64,000 bases of DNA, taken from NCBI RefSeq assembly GCF_900445255.1, contig NZ_UAPU01000005.1, forward strand, positions 259,001 to 323,000. The letters run 5' to 3'. Under the pieces are notes generated by a model. It made no database searches, was not told the DNA's origin, and saw only the letters and a list, made by a program, of their open reading frames with translations. Position numbers and translations under genes: made by a program. The stretch is from Anaerobiospirillum thomasii. GTDB taxonomy: Bacteria > Pseudomonadota > Gammaproteobacteria > Enterobacterales > Succinivibrionaceae. The stretch's first letter is position 1. Each line of letters opens with the position of its first letter. Below, in pieces: positions 39,405 to 48,239 of this stretch.

Positions 39405-40397
39405 TCAGTCTCGTATCGGCAGCAGTTTTATAGTGTCCAAATTGTCTGGGATACAGACAGCTGGGCTCTTTTCTATCTTATATCTATGCTTATCAGATAC
39501 TTCAATAGTAGGTATGTTATTTAAGTCCAAGCCATCTTTGATTATTTCTATACCAATTCCTGATAAAAAGTTTAACATGTCATGGCAGGGAATATCCTTG
39601 TCATAACCTAAAACTTCTATTTCATCGTATCAAAAGTTCTCAAAACCCATAGAGCATACGCTTGGTCCATATTCAGTCTGTATAAAGTGGAACGATACAA
39701 GGTTCATTATAGGAAAAGTACCCTGCTTTAATAAAGACGCTAAGTTTAGATAGGTTTGTATCTCATGTAAGGCATAGTTTGAAAGAACGGCTAAAGCATT
39801 TTTTTGATGACAGCAGACAGCAAGTGCTTTTACAAGCAGTTCAGCACGCTCTAGAAGATTGTCTCCACCTCTACCATCATTTTCTACTCCTACCAAGATG
39901 TAGGCAGTAGCTTTTTTGACAGCTTCCTCTGCCTGATCCCACAACTGATTAGTGCGTGCAGCATAAATCATTTGACGCTTATGTATCCCTATATTTTCAA
40001 GCGAAAAATATACAATTTTGTTACCGATTTGTAAGACTAAACTGTCCTTTTGATTACACAGCACATCATCGATCTCAATGTCCCATAGTTTTTTAAATTC
40101 ATCTATCATCTGATCTCTGTGCATTTTAAATTTTGGAAGAAGAACAGTTCCTATAAAATCAGCAGTAAATGAATCGTCAGATTCTGAATTAAAACCTATG
40201 TCAGATTGATAATCTAAGTCAGAAGAGTCAAATCCATCAAACGATTCCTCAAGATGACTTAAGGCAGCTTCAAGTTCTAATAACTCATTAGTGTCAAATT
40301 TCTAAAAACTTTCGCGTAATGACTCCAAACAAAGGTCTATATTGTCATTCTTAATAAGTGAGGTATGAGGCTCTTTTTTGTGTTTTTTATGTTTCAT
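39405..40397 (-). pseudogene. DUF4261 family protein, broken by two in-frame stops
   Basis: A single open frame of 331 codons from ATG at 40397 (MKHKKHKKEPHTSLIK) to the end SDKHRYKIEKS...LLPIRD, interrupted by TAG at 40302-40304 and TGA at 39630-39632. It aligns along its whole length with the neighbour at 40576-41534 (for example VCCHQKNALA and IEVSDKHRYKI against IEVTDKHRYKI). At the TGA the paralogue has a Gly codon, consistent with a GGA to TGA change. The domain pattern matches DUF4261, whose role is unknown. Confidence 0.8.
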
Positions 40398-40575
40398 TTA
40401 AAACTCCGGTACCTAATATTTATCTTAACTTGAAGACTTTAGAGGCAATATGCATAATTAAATTTGTTGCACAGGTCTCATGTAATGTATATCAGCTTAG
40501 CTCTTTAAATGCGTTTATACAGTAGGCATGATGGCCTTAAGTATATACGCAGACAAGAAGCTTTAGGTGCTTTTT

Positions 40576-41436
40576 TTAGTCTCTGATTGGATGCAGTTTT
40601 ATAGTGTCCATACCACAGAGCACGGAGGCAAGAGAGTCCTTATCAATCTTATATCTGTGCTTATCTGTTACTTCAATAGTTGAAATTTCTTCTAAATCTA
40701 TCTGTCCTTGAATTACAGCTAGGCAAAGATCTGATAAAAATTCAATCAGATCGCTGCGATCTGCCTCGTTATCAAAACCTATAATTTCAATTTCTTTGTG
40801 CCCAAAGAAAGGAAGACCTAAAGTGCATAGGCTTGGTCCAAATTCTGTAACGCCAAAGAGGAAGCCTACAAGATTCATGACAGGAAAAATATCACGCTTA
40901 ATTAAATTTGCAAAGTGTTTATAGGCCTCTATATCATGTATAACAAAGCTTGAAAAAGCTGCCAGGGCGTTTTTCTGATGGCAGCAGACAGTAACAGACT
41001 TTACAAAAAGTAAGGCCAGCTCCTGTGTACTAGCCCCCTCTCCTTCTATTGTTACATCGATGAAAGCAGAAGCTTTATTTACAGCTTCACTCCCTTTGTC
41101 CCACATCTGATTAAAGTTAGCCGCATCGAGCAGTACCTTTTTTGGGGGCCCAATATTCTCTAGAAAAAATCTTACAGTCATATTATCGATTTGTAAGATT
41201 AAATGGACCTTATCCTGGCTAATAACCTCATCAATTTCAATGTCCCATAATTTTTTAAAGTCAGCTATGATCTGATCTCTATGCATCTTGAATTTAGGTA
41301 GAAGAACAGCTCCTAGAAAACGTCCTGTTAAGGAGTCTTTAGTATAACTATTATCTGTTATTCTGCCAGATGAAAGATCATCAAGAACATCATTGAGCAT
41401 ATCTTTATCTAATCCCTCAAGTAGCTCATTAAGCAC
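40576..41436 (-). CDS. DUF4261 family protein, probably 5'-frameshifted
   Basis: A 286-residue frame whose middle and end (VCCHQKNALAAFSSF, FPVMNLVGFLFGVTEFGPSLCTLG, KHRYKIDKDSLASVLCGMD) fit DUF4261. The original start is likely ATG at 41534 (MSVKKHKKKPLSI), similar to the paralogue and with the same CCGGAG site, but the frame shifts within about 25 codons near a TATA dinucleotide repeat. The GTG at 41436 has no good ribosome site. It may be inactive, or expressed from an internal start. The two genes form a tandem duplication. Confidence 0.7.
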   Translation of the reverse strand: MLNELLEGLDKDMLNDVLDDLSSGRITDNSYTKDSLTGRFLGAVLLPKFKMHRDQIIADFKKLWDIEIDEVISQDKVHLILQIDNMTVRFFLENIGPPKKVLLDAANFNQMWDKGSEAVNKASAFIDVTIEGEGASTQELALLFVKSVTVCCHQKNALAAFSSFVIHDIEAYKHFANLIKRDIFPVMNLVGFLFGVTEFGPSLCTLGLPFFGHKEIEIIGFDNEADRSDLIEFLSDLCLAVIQGQIDLEEISTIEVTDKHRYKIDKDSLASVLCGMDTIKLHPIRD

Positions 41437-41534
41437 TAATAGGTCATCAAGAGAATCATCACTATCAGCATATAAACCTCATTAGTTCTATTAATAATTG
41501 AAAGAGGTTTTTTCTTATGCTTTTTTACACTCAT

Positions 41535-42170
41535 ATAATTCTCCGGTATTTGCTCTGGGGGTATGTCCTAAAGATCTAAAAGGCTATGCTTATCTATAAG
41601 GTTATCGCACAGGTTAGACTATATTTTACATATGCAGCGCCTATTTTTCTTATATTTTTATTGCAGTTGATATGCCCCTGGTATAAATCAGGCAGAGGAT
41701 CTTTGAAAAAACATGAGGTTTAAAGAACAGCCTGGGACAATTGTGGCTATAAGCGCAATTATAGGTCATCAAAGGCACTGCTACAGGATATGGGGCAAGA
41801 TCTTGAGCTTAGCAATCATAAGTATAACTGTATCTGCCTCCGGGCAATCATAGGACTCAAACAAAGGTTCTTTGAGTGTGCAGATACATTCAATGAGGCA
41901 CAAAGAGGCTATTATGAAAAAAGCTACTTAATTTTTATGATATTAATGCCTCTTTGTCTTAGCTACAAAATCAAGACATGTGCTCTTACAGAGCATATAA
42001 AAAATCTTCTGCTAGGGCTTAGATGACCTCATACAGAGCCTGCATGCAGCATAAACTTTAAAATCTTGTAGCCTGTACACAGATAAAAAAAATAAACTGT
42101 AAAACAAAGACTTTGCCATTTAAAAAAGCCCTTAGCTGCCGTTAATAAAGATAAAGAGCCAGATAATTTT
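41535..42170. other. Intergenic region, no confident gene
   Basis: About 640 bases with only short frames (for example 41790-42026 on the plus strand) that show no ribosome site or recognisable domain. It should contain the promoter for the umuD unit; no perfect CTGT-N8-ACAG LexA box was seen. Confidence 0.5.
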
Positions 42171-42182
42171 TTGGAGGTGTGT

Positions 42183-42380
42183 ATGAGTTTTGATATGATT
42201 TACTCAGTACTTGCAAGGCGCAATTTTTCTCCAAAAGATCTTATTTTCAGACGCAGGGTTGCAGCTGCACAGAAAAGTAAGGAGAATGCAGGGGCTGACA
42301 TTGAAAATGAGAATAACAGATCTTCATTAAAAGAGAGTTTTGCGCGATCCTTAAACAGACATATTGACGAGACAGTTTAG
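42183..42380 (+). CDS. Small protein of unknown function upstream of umuD
   Basis: A 65-residue charged protein (MSFDMIYSVLARRNFSPKDL...) behind a strong GGAGG site seven bases before ATG 42183. It ends four bases before the umuD start, so the two are almost certainly co-transcribed. The sequence is mostly helical and basic in the middle (RRRVAAAQKSK). No family recognised. Confidence 0.65.
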   Translation: MSFDMIYSVLARRNFSPKDLIFRRRVAAAQKSKENAGADIENENNRSSLKESFARSLNRHIDETV

Positions 42381-42384
42381 TTCA

Positions 42385-42837
42385 ATGAGTAAAAAAATAG
42401 AGCGCAGCGATACTCTGACTTCCTATGGTCAGGCCAGCCCCTCTCATGGCAGAGTAGAGCTGCCGCTGGTTTTTGAAAAAATACAGGCAGGCTTTCCTGC
42501 TCCAAATGGAGGCTATGTTGACAACAATCTTGATGTCAATGATTTTCTAATCAACAATGCAGGCTCTACCTTTATCTACTGTGTCAACGGCGAGTCCATG
42601 ATTGAGGCTGGCATTATGCCTGGTGACTATGTACTTGTAGACTCTTCAATCAATGTGCGCGATGGGGATATTGTAGTTGTATCTATTGATAATGAAATTA
42701 CTATAAAGGAACTGCACAAGGGTCCGCCTTTGCAGTTTATACCACATAATAAAGAATACTCACCTATTGTTATTGAAGAGTTCAACGAGGTTAAAATCAT
42801 AGGTACTGTAATCTCAGTGGTCAGAAAGTACAGATAG
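42385..42837 (+). CDS. umuD: UmuD-like SOS mutagenesis protein (S24 peptidase)
   Basis: A 150-residue LexA/UmuD fold protein. The cleavage site is Ala35-Gly36 in KIQAGFPAP, the catalytic Ser71 lies in NGESMIEAG and the catalytic Lys108 in ITIKEL. Length and the sequence after the cleavage site match UmuD rather than LexA, as there is no DNA-binding domain. UmuD' normally works with UmuC as DNA polymerase V, but no umuC follows here. The ATG at 42385 is used; a TTG upstream would overlap the preceding gene. Confidence 0.9.
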   Translation: MSKKIERSDTLTSYGQASPSHGRVELPLVFEKIQAGFPAPNGGYVDNNLDVNDFLINNAGSTFIYCVNGESMIEAGIMPGDYVLVDSSINVRDGDIVVVSIDNEITIKELHKGPPLQFIPHNKEYSPIVIEEFNEVKIIGTVISVVRKYR

Positions 42838-43074
42838 GATCTAAAAGCTATTAGCTCATTTTAGTGACATTTAAATGTAAAGTTGTAATGTATAAATTGG
42901 ACATTAACAGTTAATGGCATTAAACTTAAGCATAAATTTACAAAACATGATCTTTTGTGGCAAAAATGCCTGATTTTAGATTTTTATTTAATTTTTTTTA
43001 GTGCAAGATGTGCACAATCCTTATATATATTCTATACTAGGACATATTGATTTTTTATCAAAGGAGTACTAGGG

Positions 43075-43482
43075 ATGATTGGTATTGTAGTTGTTTCCCA
43101 TAGCAGCAAGGTAGCAGAAGGCATTTGCGATATGGTTCAACAGATCTCAGCCAGAGACGGTAAAAAAATGCCTATTTTTGCAGCAGGTGGAAATGCTCAA
43201 GGCGGTCTTGGTACAGATCCTCAGAAGGTTCTTGAGGCTATTAAAAAAGCAGATCAGGGCGAGGGTGTGGTAGTTCTTGCTGACCTTGGCTCTGGCGTTA
43301 TCAGCTCACAGGCTGCCATTGCTATGCTTGATGAGCCATTAAGATCACGTGTTAAGATTGCCGATGCCCCTATTTTAGAGGGCGCAGTAGGCGCAGGTGT
43401 TGAGGCTGCCTCTGATGAGGAGAGCTCACTTGAGCTTGTTATCTCAACAGCTGAAGGCGCAAGACAGCTGCACAAAAAATAA
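43075..43482 (+). CDS. dhaM: Dihydroxyacetone kinase phosphotransfer subunit DhaM (EIIA domain only)
   Basis: A 135-residue mannose-type EIIA domain, with the phosphorylated His9 in VVVSHSSKVAEG and the ADLGSGV segment. DhaM passes phosphate from HPr to DhaL-ADP for dihydroxyacetone phosphorylation. E. coli DhaM also has HPr and EI-like domains; this is the short form. No dhaK or dhaL is adjacent. AAAGGAG lies about nine bases before the ATG, and a terminator follows, so it is a single-gene unit. Confidence 0.88.
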   Translation: MIGIVVVSHSSKVAEGICDMVQQISARDGKKMPIFAAGGNAQGGLGTDPQKVLEAIKKADQGEGVVVLADLGSGVISSQAAIAMLDEPLRSRVKIADAPILEGAVGAGVEAASDEESSLELVISTAEGARQLHKK

Positions 43483-43518
43483 TTTAAACTAAAAAATATC
43501 AGTTTGAAATTTGTCCGC

Positions 43519-43548
43519 AAAGCTTCACAGTATCTGTGGAGCTTTTTA
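43519..43548 (+). terminator. Intrinsic terminator of dhaM
   Basis: AAAGCTTCACAG and CTGTGGAGCTTT pair around TAT with one mismatch and run into TTT. Confidence 0.8.
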
Positions 43549-43622
43549 GTTTCTAGTATTGTTGCTCTTACAGCTGCTCTTATCTATAAAAAGATCCGGC
43601 ACACAAAATGGGTCCTATCTTT

Positions 43623-43687
43623 CCCATAAAGTGCGTCTATCCCTTAAAGGCACCAATCTAGATCAGAAAATTGGCGCACTTTATGGG
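43623..43687. repeat. 13-bp inverted repeat in the gap after dhaM
   Basis: CCCATAAAGTGCG (43623-43635) and CGCACTTTATGGG (43675-43687) are perfect inverses around 39 bases. No gene lies in 43549-43757. It could be a hairpin or a remnant of a small non-autonomous element. Confidence 0.65.
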
Positions 43688-43757
43688 GTAGCAGACCGTG
43701 TTCTTTTAACCTTTTTGACTTTTGAAAATATTAAATTTTTAATTCTGACTTTGTTGT

Positions 43758-45029
43758 TTAATCTTTCAGACAGCCCAGCGGAACAACATAAACACCATCC
43801 TCTCTACGATAAGCAATCTCACTTCCAGTTAAAATCATTAGAAACGATGGCTCCCGCATTTTTTTTGTATTCACTTTATTTTTCAATTCCAGCAAATGTA
43901 GCGCTGCATCTTCAATCTCTTTTGATCCTAATTTCACTTCAACCGCAGCCCAACGGCCATCGTTCAATGCGATAACTGCATCTGCCTCCAGACCACTTCC
44001 ATCACGATAATGGAAAACCTGCCCATCAATTGCTTCTGCATAAATGCGCAAGTCCCGATCACACAAGGATTCAAAAAGAAATCCAAAATAATTGAAATCT
44101 TCCAGCAATCTTGAGGGAGTCAATCGCATGACTGCCGAGGCAATAGACGGATCAACAAATTGTCGCTTTGGCGATGTGCGGATTGCGGTTTTAGAACGAA
44201 GGGCTGGATTCCATGCAGGCAAATTCTCTGTGACAAATATTCGATCCAATGCCCTTAAGTACTGACTGATTGTTTTCTCAGAGATGCTTTCATCTGCATC
44301 TCCCATAGCAATATCATCATGAATTGTTCTGATTGTTGCCAGCGTTGAAATATTTCTGGATAGAGATCGTAGCAACGCTCTTACACGAACAGGGTTCTTC
44401 TCAATACCATCTACTCTGGAAACATCTGCATTGATAATTGCTTCCACATAGTCAATGGCATGGCGTAAGGCAATTTTCTCTGATTTACCAATGGATGCCG
44501 GCCATCCACCACGCACGATAGCAAATGCAATCTGCTCTACTGTCAAGGTGGAAAAATTGTCTATTTCTGTTTCTCCATCAAACAATGCTTTTAAAGAAAC
44601 GCTGCCAGTGGATTCCATTGATTCGTAAAGACTCATAGGACGCATCAACAATCTGGAAATTCGTCCCGTACCCGTGTGCTGCACTACATTGTCCTTTGGA
44701 ACCGCTGAACCTGTCAAAATAAATTGTCCTGACTTCCCTCTCTGATCTACCATAAACCGAACGGCGTCCCAAAGTACAGGTGCTGTCTGCCACTCATCAA
44801 GCAGTCTTGGCGTGTCTCCCTTTAAGAGTAGCGAAGGCTTTGTATCTGCTGCTTTCAAATAAGAAATCGCTTTATCCGGATCTTGCATAAACAAATGGCT
44901 TTTTGAATTTTCCAATGCGGTCCTTGTTTTACCACACCATTTTGGACCTTCAATTAGCACAGCTCCACTTGCTTCTAATTGCGCCTGTAATACTCGGTCA
45001 GCAATTCGTTTTAGGTATTTATGTTCCAT
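43758..45029 (-). CDS. AAA ATPase of the AAA_14 / DUF4143 family
   Basis: A 423-residue protein with Walker A GPKWCGKT (residues 28-35), Walker B in PRLLDEWQ, and sensor LTGSAVP, followed by a C-terminal DUF4143 region with nuclease-like VEVKLGS (a PD-(D/E)xK-type pattern, EVKLGSKEIEDA). Such proteins are common in gut bacteria and have no settled function. Base composition and codon use are less AT-biased than the neighbours, suggesting transfer. It is a single gene with a repeat array in its promoter region. Confidence 0.88.
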   Translation of the reverse strand: MEHKYLKRIADRVLQAQLEASGAVLIEGPKWCGKTRTALENSKSHLFMQDPDKAISYLKAADTKPSLLLKGDTPRLLDEWQTAPVLWDAVRFMVDQRGKSGQFILTGSAVPKDNVVQHTGTGRISRLLMRPMSLYESMESTGSVSLKALFDGETEIDNFSTLTVEQIAFAIVRGGWPASIGKSEKIALRHAIDYVEAIINADVSRVDGIEKNPVRVRALLRSLSRNISTLATIRTIHDDIAMGDADESISEKTISQYLRALDRIFVTENLPAWNPALRSKTAIRTSPKRQFVDPSIASAVMRLTPSRLLEDFNYFGFLFESLCDRDLRIYAEAIDGQVFHYRDGSGLEADAVIALNDGRWAAVEVKLGSKEIEDAALHLLELKNKVNTKKMREPSFLMILTGSEIAYRREDGVYVVPLGCLKD

Positions 45030-45074
45030 TAACTACTTCCATTAAATCTCTTTTATAGAGATAGTATATCACCA

Positions 45075-45198
45075 ACTTCCGAAAAAATTAATGTTTTACC
45101 TCCGACTTTATTTACGTTTCACTTCCTAAAAAAATTAATATTTTACTTCCGACTTTATTTTTATTTCACTTCCGAAAATATTGTAGTTTTACTTCCGA
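45075..45198 (-). promoter_or_regulatory. Six ACTTCCGA repeats at 23-bp spacing upstream of the AAA ATPase
   Basis: ACTTCCGA or a one-base variant begins at 45075, 45098, 45121, 45145, 45168 and 45191. The flanks alternate, so the array is also three copies of a 46-47-bp unit. It lies 46 to 170 bases before the ATPase start, where an operator would be. The ATPase itself or an unlinked regulator may bind it. Confidence 0.75.
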
Positions 45199-45239
45199 TT
45201 TTGTAGAGAAAGGATGTTAAATCAGCCATCCTGTTTCTT

Positions 45240-46330
45240 TGTGAGTAAGGCATGCACACTTTTAAATGGGTGAAAGTAACTAGACAGGTAGCAAAGACGA
45301 GGTCAAAGCCTAACGCTAGACGGACATCGTGAGGTGTTGGTCGGAGGGGCTGCTGGCATAACTCAACGAGCTGACGAACAGAAATCGGATCAGGCATCAA
45401 TTAGTAGGTGATTCTGCAATACAAGAAGTAGCCTAAATTCTGCCGTAACTTTTGGTGTAAATCCGGCGGTGCTAAGTTAAAGGAAGGGGTCGCTTACCCT
45501 CGGAGGTCTGTATGGTGAAAGCCATGCAGAAGTCGGATGAGGTCATAGTATGTCGTGAGTATCGACGAAGGGCTAAAGCATTAAATATGTCAAATGAAGT
45601 AGAGCCCAATCTAGCTGAAATCTGAAAACACGGACACCACGAAGCGGAAGTAGCCGTCGTAATGGCGAGATAAGCGGGTGGAGACTGGCAAGGCAGGGAT
45701 ATAGCAACAAAGTAGCAAAAGGACATGGTAACTTTAGAGCAAATACTTTTCGTATGAGAACATGCTGAACTCCTGTAAAGGTGTCATCAGAAATAAAGGA
45801 TCGGCAGTTTATAGACGGGGTCAAATGCCAAGAGCTTGTTAAATGGTTTTACGACCATCCATACATTGTCTCAAAGTCCATAGAGGATGGCTCGTTCAAG
45901 CTATCACCAATAAAAAAGGTGTACATACCTAAAGACAATGGGGAAAAACGCCCACTAGGCATATCAACGACTGTTGATCGTACTGTGCAAAAGGCCATAG
46001 CAAATAAGCTTATAGAGCTATATGACCTAAAATTCTCGACAAAGGAACTACACATGCTACAAGAACCTGCTAGGGTACACTAAAGGTAAACAAGAGGAGC
46101 GTTGTCGTAAGGTAGCTCTCTTCTGCCAAAGCAAATGGGCAAAGGCGAAACACTCTAATTATATAAAGACAAGCAAGCTCCTCCATAGGGAGCCTGGATG
46201 GCAGTGTGTCGCTGACCTTGTAGAGGGATATACAGTACAAGATAAATATTTTGTTTAATGGGAAAGCCTACTGCTATGAAGTGGCACGGTGGGTTTGACT
46301 AGAGTGGCAAAAGGGCTTAAAGCCTATCCT
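45240..46330 (+). mobile_element. Degenerate group II intron remnant
   Basis: GTGAGTAAGGCATGC near 45238 and the following GGGTGAAAGTAACTAGACAG-type structured, GC-richer sequence resemble a group II intron 5' region. A fragment of an intron reverse transcriptase follows at 45781-46083, and structured sequence continues to about 46330. The catalytic part of the protein is missing. Boundaries are approximate. Confidence 0.65.
45781..46083 (+). pseudogene. Group II intron reverse transcriptase fragment
   Basis: About 100 residues of the N-terminal finger region: KCQELVKWFYDHPYIV and KKVYIPKDNGEKRPLGIS match intron reverse transcriptases and resemble the motif in the fragment at 9030-9632. The frame breaks off after about 85 matching residues; the YADD and maturase parts are absent. 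Clearly a relic. Confidence 0.8.
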
Positions 46331-46419
46331 CCTACTTTACGTAGTTAGTATTGTTACTCTTATCTGTAAAAAGATCAGGCACAAAGGGAGGTCCTTGCTC
46401 TATATAAAATACTTAAGCT

Positions 46420-47337
46420 TTATGCCTTATCTACAGCAGCCTCTTTTTGCCTTTTGGCATTAAGAGCTCTTTGCATGCGTACAGTTCTTATACTCTGCAG
46501 CACAACTGAGGTAATAATAAGTATAAGACCAATAGCAAAGCTAAAATTGAGATCCTTGCTTTCATTAAAGAACACTATGGCAATAATAATGGAGTACAGA
46601 GGCTCAAGGTTAAAGGAGAGATTTATAGTAAAGGCTGAGATATGACGGGCCACATCAAGCTGCAGAAGATACAGACCTAAGGTACAGACAATAACTAAAA
46701 AAAGCAGAGCATAAAAGTCATCAAGACTTACAATAAGATTTGAAGCATCATTAAAATAGGCATAGACAGGGGTTAAGGCACTCATCATAATAAAGGCACC
46801 TGCCATCTGATACATAAAGATATTTTTAGTCTCAAAAGTAGATGAAATCTGTTTGCTTGTCACTGTATACAAGGCAGCAAGAAAAGAGGCAATAATGCCT
46901 ACAGTAATACCAAGGCGGTACTGTGCATCAAAGTTGAAAATAAGGGCAATACCTAATATAGAGAGTAGGGCAAAAAAGATTTCTTTAAAGGAAAATTTAG
47001 ATTTTAACAACAGAGGCTCAAGTATTGCTGTAAAAAAGCCACCTGTTGAGAGGCAGACTACGCCTATTGAGATATTAGAGAGTTTTATCGAGCCATAAAA
47101 GAAGATCCAGTGTACCACAAGCAGTGCACCTACCAACATATAGCGCACCATCATACGTCCCTGCGGCAGGGCTATGGCCTTTAAAAGCTTTAAGAGCACA
47201 AAGATGCAGATAAGAGCCATACCGGTACGATATAAAGAAAGCACAAAGGCATCAGCCTCAATAATTCTGCCAAGCACACCGGTCAGGCCTGCAATCAGTA
47301 CAGCAATATGCAGTTTTACAAGAGCAAGATTTGTCAT
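46420..47337 (-). CDS. EamA/DMT family transporter
   Basis: A 305-residue inner membrane protein with about ten hydrophobic helices in two homologous halves, the pattern of drug/metabolite exporters (EamA domains). The second half ends FNLEPLYSIIIAIVFFNES, typical of the family. The substrate cannot be inferred. It stands alone, convergent with the repeat and intron relic. Confidence 0.88.
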   Translation of the reverse strand: MTNLALVKLHIAVLIAGLTGVLGRIIEADAFVLSLYRTGMALICIFVLLKLLKAIALPQGRMMVRYMLVGALLVVHWIFFYGSIKLSNISIGVVCLSTGGFFTAILEPLLLKSKFSFKEIFFALLSILGIALIFNFDAQYRLGITVGIIASFLAALYTVTSKQISSTFETKNIFMYQMAGAFIMMSALTPVYAYFNDASNLIVSLDDFYALLFLVIVCTLGLYLLQLDVARHISAFTINLSFNLEPLYSIIIAIVFFNESKDLNFSFAIGLILIITSVVLQSIRTVRMQRALNAKRQKEAAVDKA

Positions 47338-47474
47338 ATTTATCCATAAGTTAAAATGTGAGCTTTATTGTAGCAAAAGGCTCAATTTTGTACATGTATA
47401 ATTTCTATACACTAAGTTTTAACTAAGGATAGGGATCTATATTAGATACATGTTTTGAATCTAAAGGAGCAGAT

Positions 47475-48182
47475 ATGAAAAAATTACCAATGCTTTTAGC
47501 CATTATGACACTGCCTGTAATCTCTTTAACTGCCGTGGCTGAGGACAAATGCACAGCAGGTGGAACAGTAAGTGTTGCAGGCAACGGTATGGTACAGGCT
47601 ATGCCTGATCTGGCCATACTGTCCTTTAGTGCCCGCCATCAGGATCCAAATCAGAAAGTAGCAAGAGATACTGTTGAGAAAACCATAAGCACCTTTATTT
47701 TAGCTCTTGAAAAGGCAGGAGTTAAAAAAGAGCAGATTAAGGCTGACAGTCTGTATCTAAGCCCACGCTATAGCTACAAGGACAATGAAAGCAAACTTAT
47801 AGGCTTTGAGGCTACACGTGATATAAGTATTGAAACCTCAGATCTTGCCACCATTGGTTCTCTCGTCGATCTGGCCATTGAGTCTGGCATTAATGAAGCT
47901 GCAGGCTTTAATTATAAGGTCAAGGATTTAAAGCCATATCAGGATAAGGCTACAGCTCTTGCCATTGAAGATGCCAAAAAGAAGGCACAGCTTCTAGCTG
48001 ATGGCTTTGGGGTAAAGCTTGATAAACCATGCTCACTGTCCTTTGCCAATTATGCTCAGCCTGCACTGTACAGAGCCAACAACTACAAGCTTCTGTCTAC
48101 AGAAGATGCTGCAGAAAATACCTATGTACAAAAAGAGATGACAGTAAACGTTGAGGTAAATGCTGTCTTTTCAATCAAATAG
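47475..48182 (+). CDS. SIMPL-domain (DUF541, YggE-like) periplasmic protein
   Basis: A 235-residue protein with a signal peptide ending near residue 22 (LTAVAE) and a SIMPL domain: GTVSVAGNGMVQAMPDLAIL at the start, GFEATRDISIET in the middle and ATALAIEDAKKKAQLLADGFG near the end. E. coli YggE is linked to oxidative stress tolerance; the biochemical function is unknown. AAGGAG lies before the ATG. Confidence 0.9.
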   Translation: MKKLPMLLAIMTLPVISLTAVAEDKCTAGGTVSVAGNGMVQAMPDLAILSFSARHQDPNQKVARDTVEKTISTFILALEKAGVKKEQIKADSLYLSPRYSYKDNESKLIGFEATRDISIETSDLATIGSLVDLAIESGINEAAGFNYKVKDLKPYQDKATALAIEDAKKKAQLLADGFGVKLDKPCSLSFANYAQPALYRANNYKLLSTEDAAENTYVQKEMTVNVEVNAVFSIK

Positions 48183-48239
48183 TCATAATTTTCCATAACA
48201 CATGTAAAGTAGTCTAAAACCTCAGGTTATACAATCTGG

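Noticed and set aside
41790-42026. 78-codon plus-strand frame as a gene
   Set aside because: No ribosome site, no recognisable domain and irregular composition (scattered Cys, Tyr and Leu); more likely chance in an intergenic region.
42060-42182. LexA box before the umuD unit
   Set aside because: CTGT words occur but none with the right partner ACAG at eight bases; SOS control is plausible from the gene family but not shown by the sequence.
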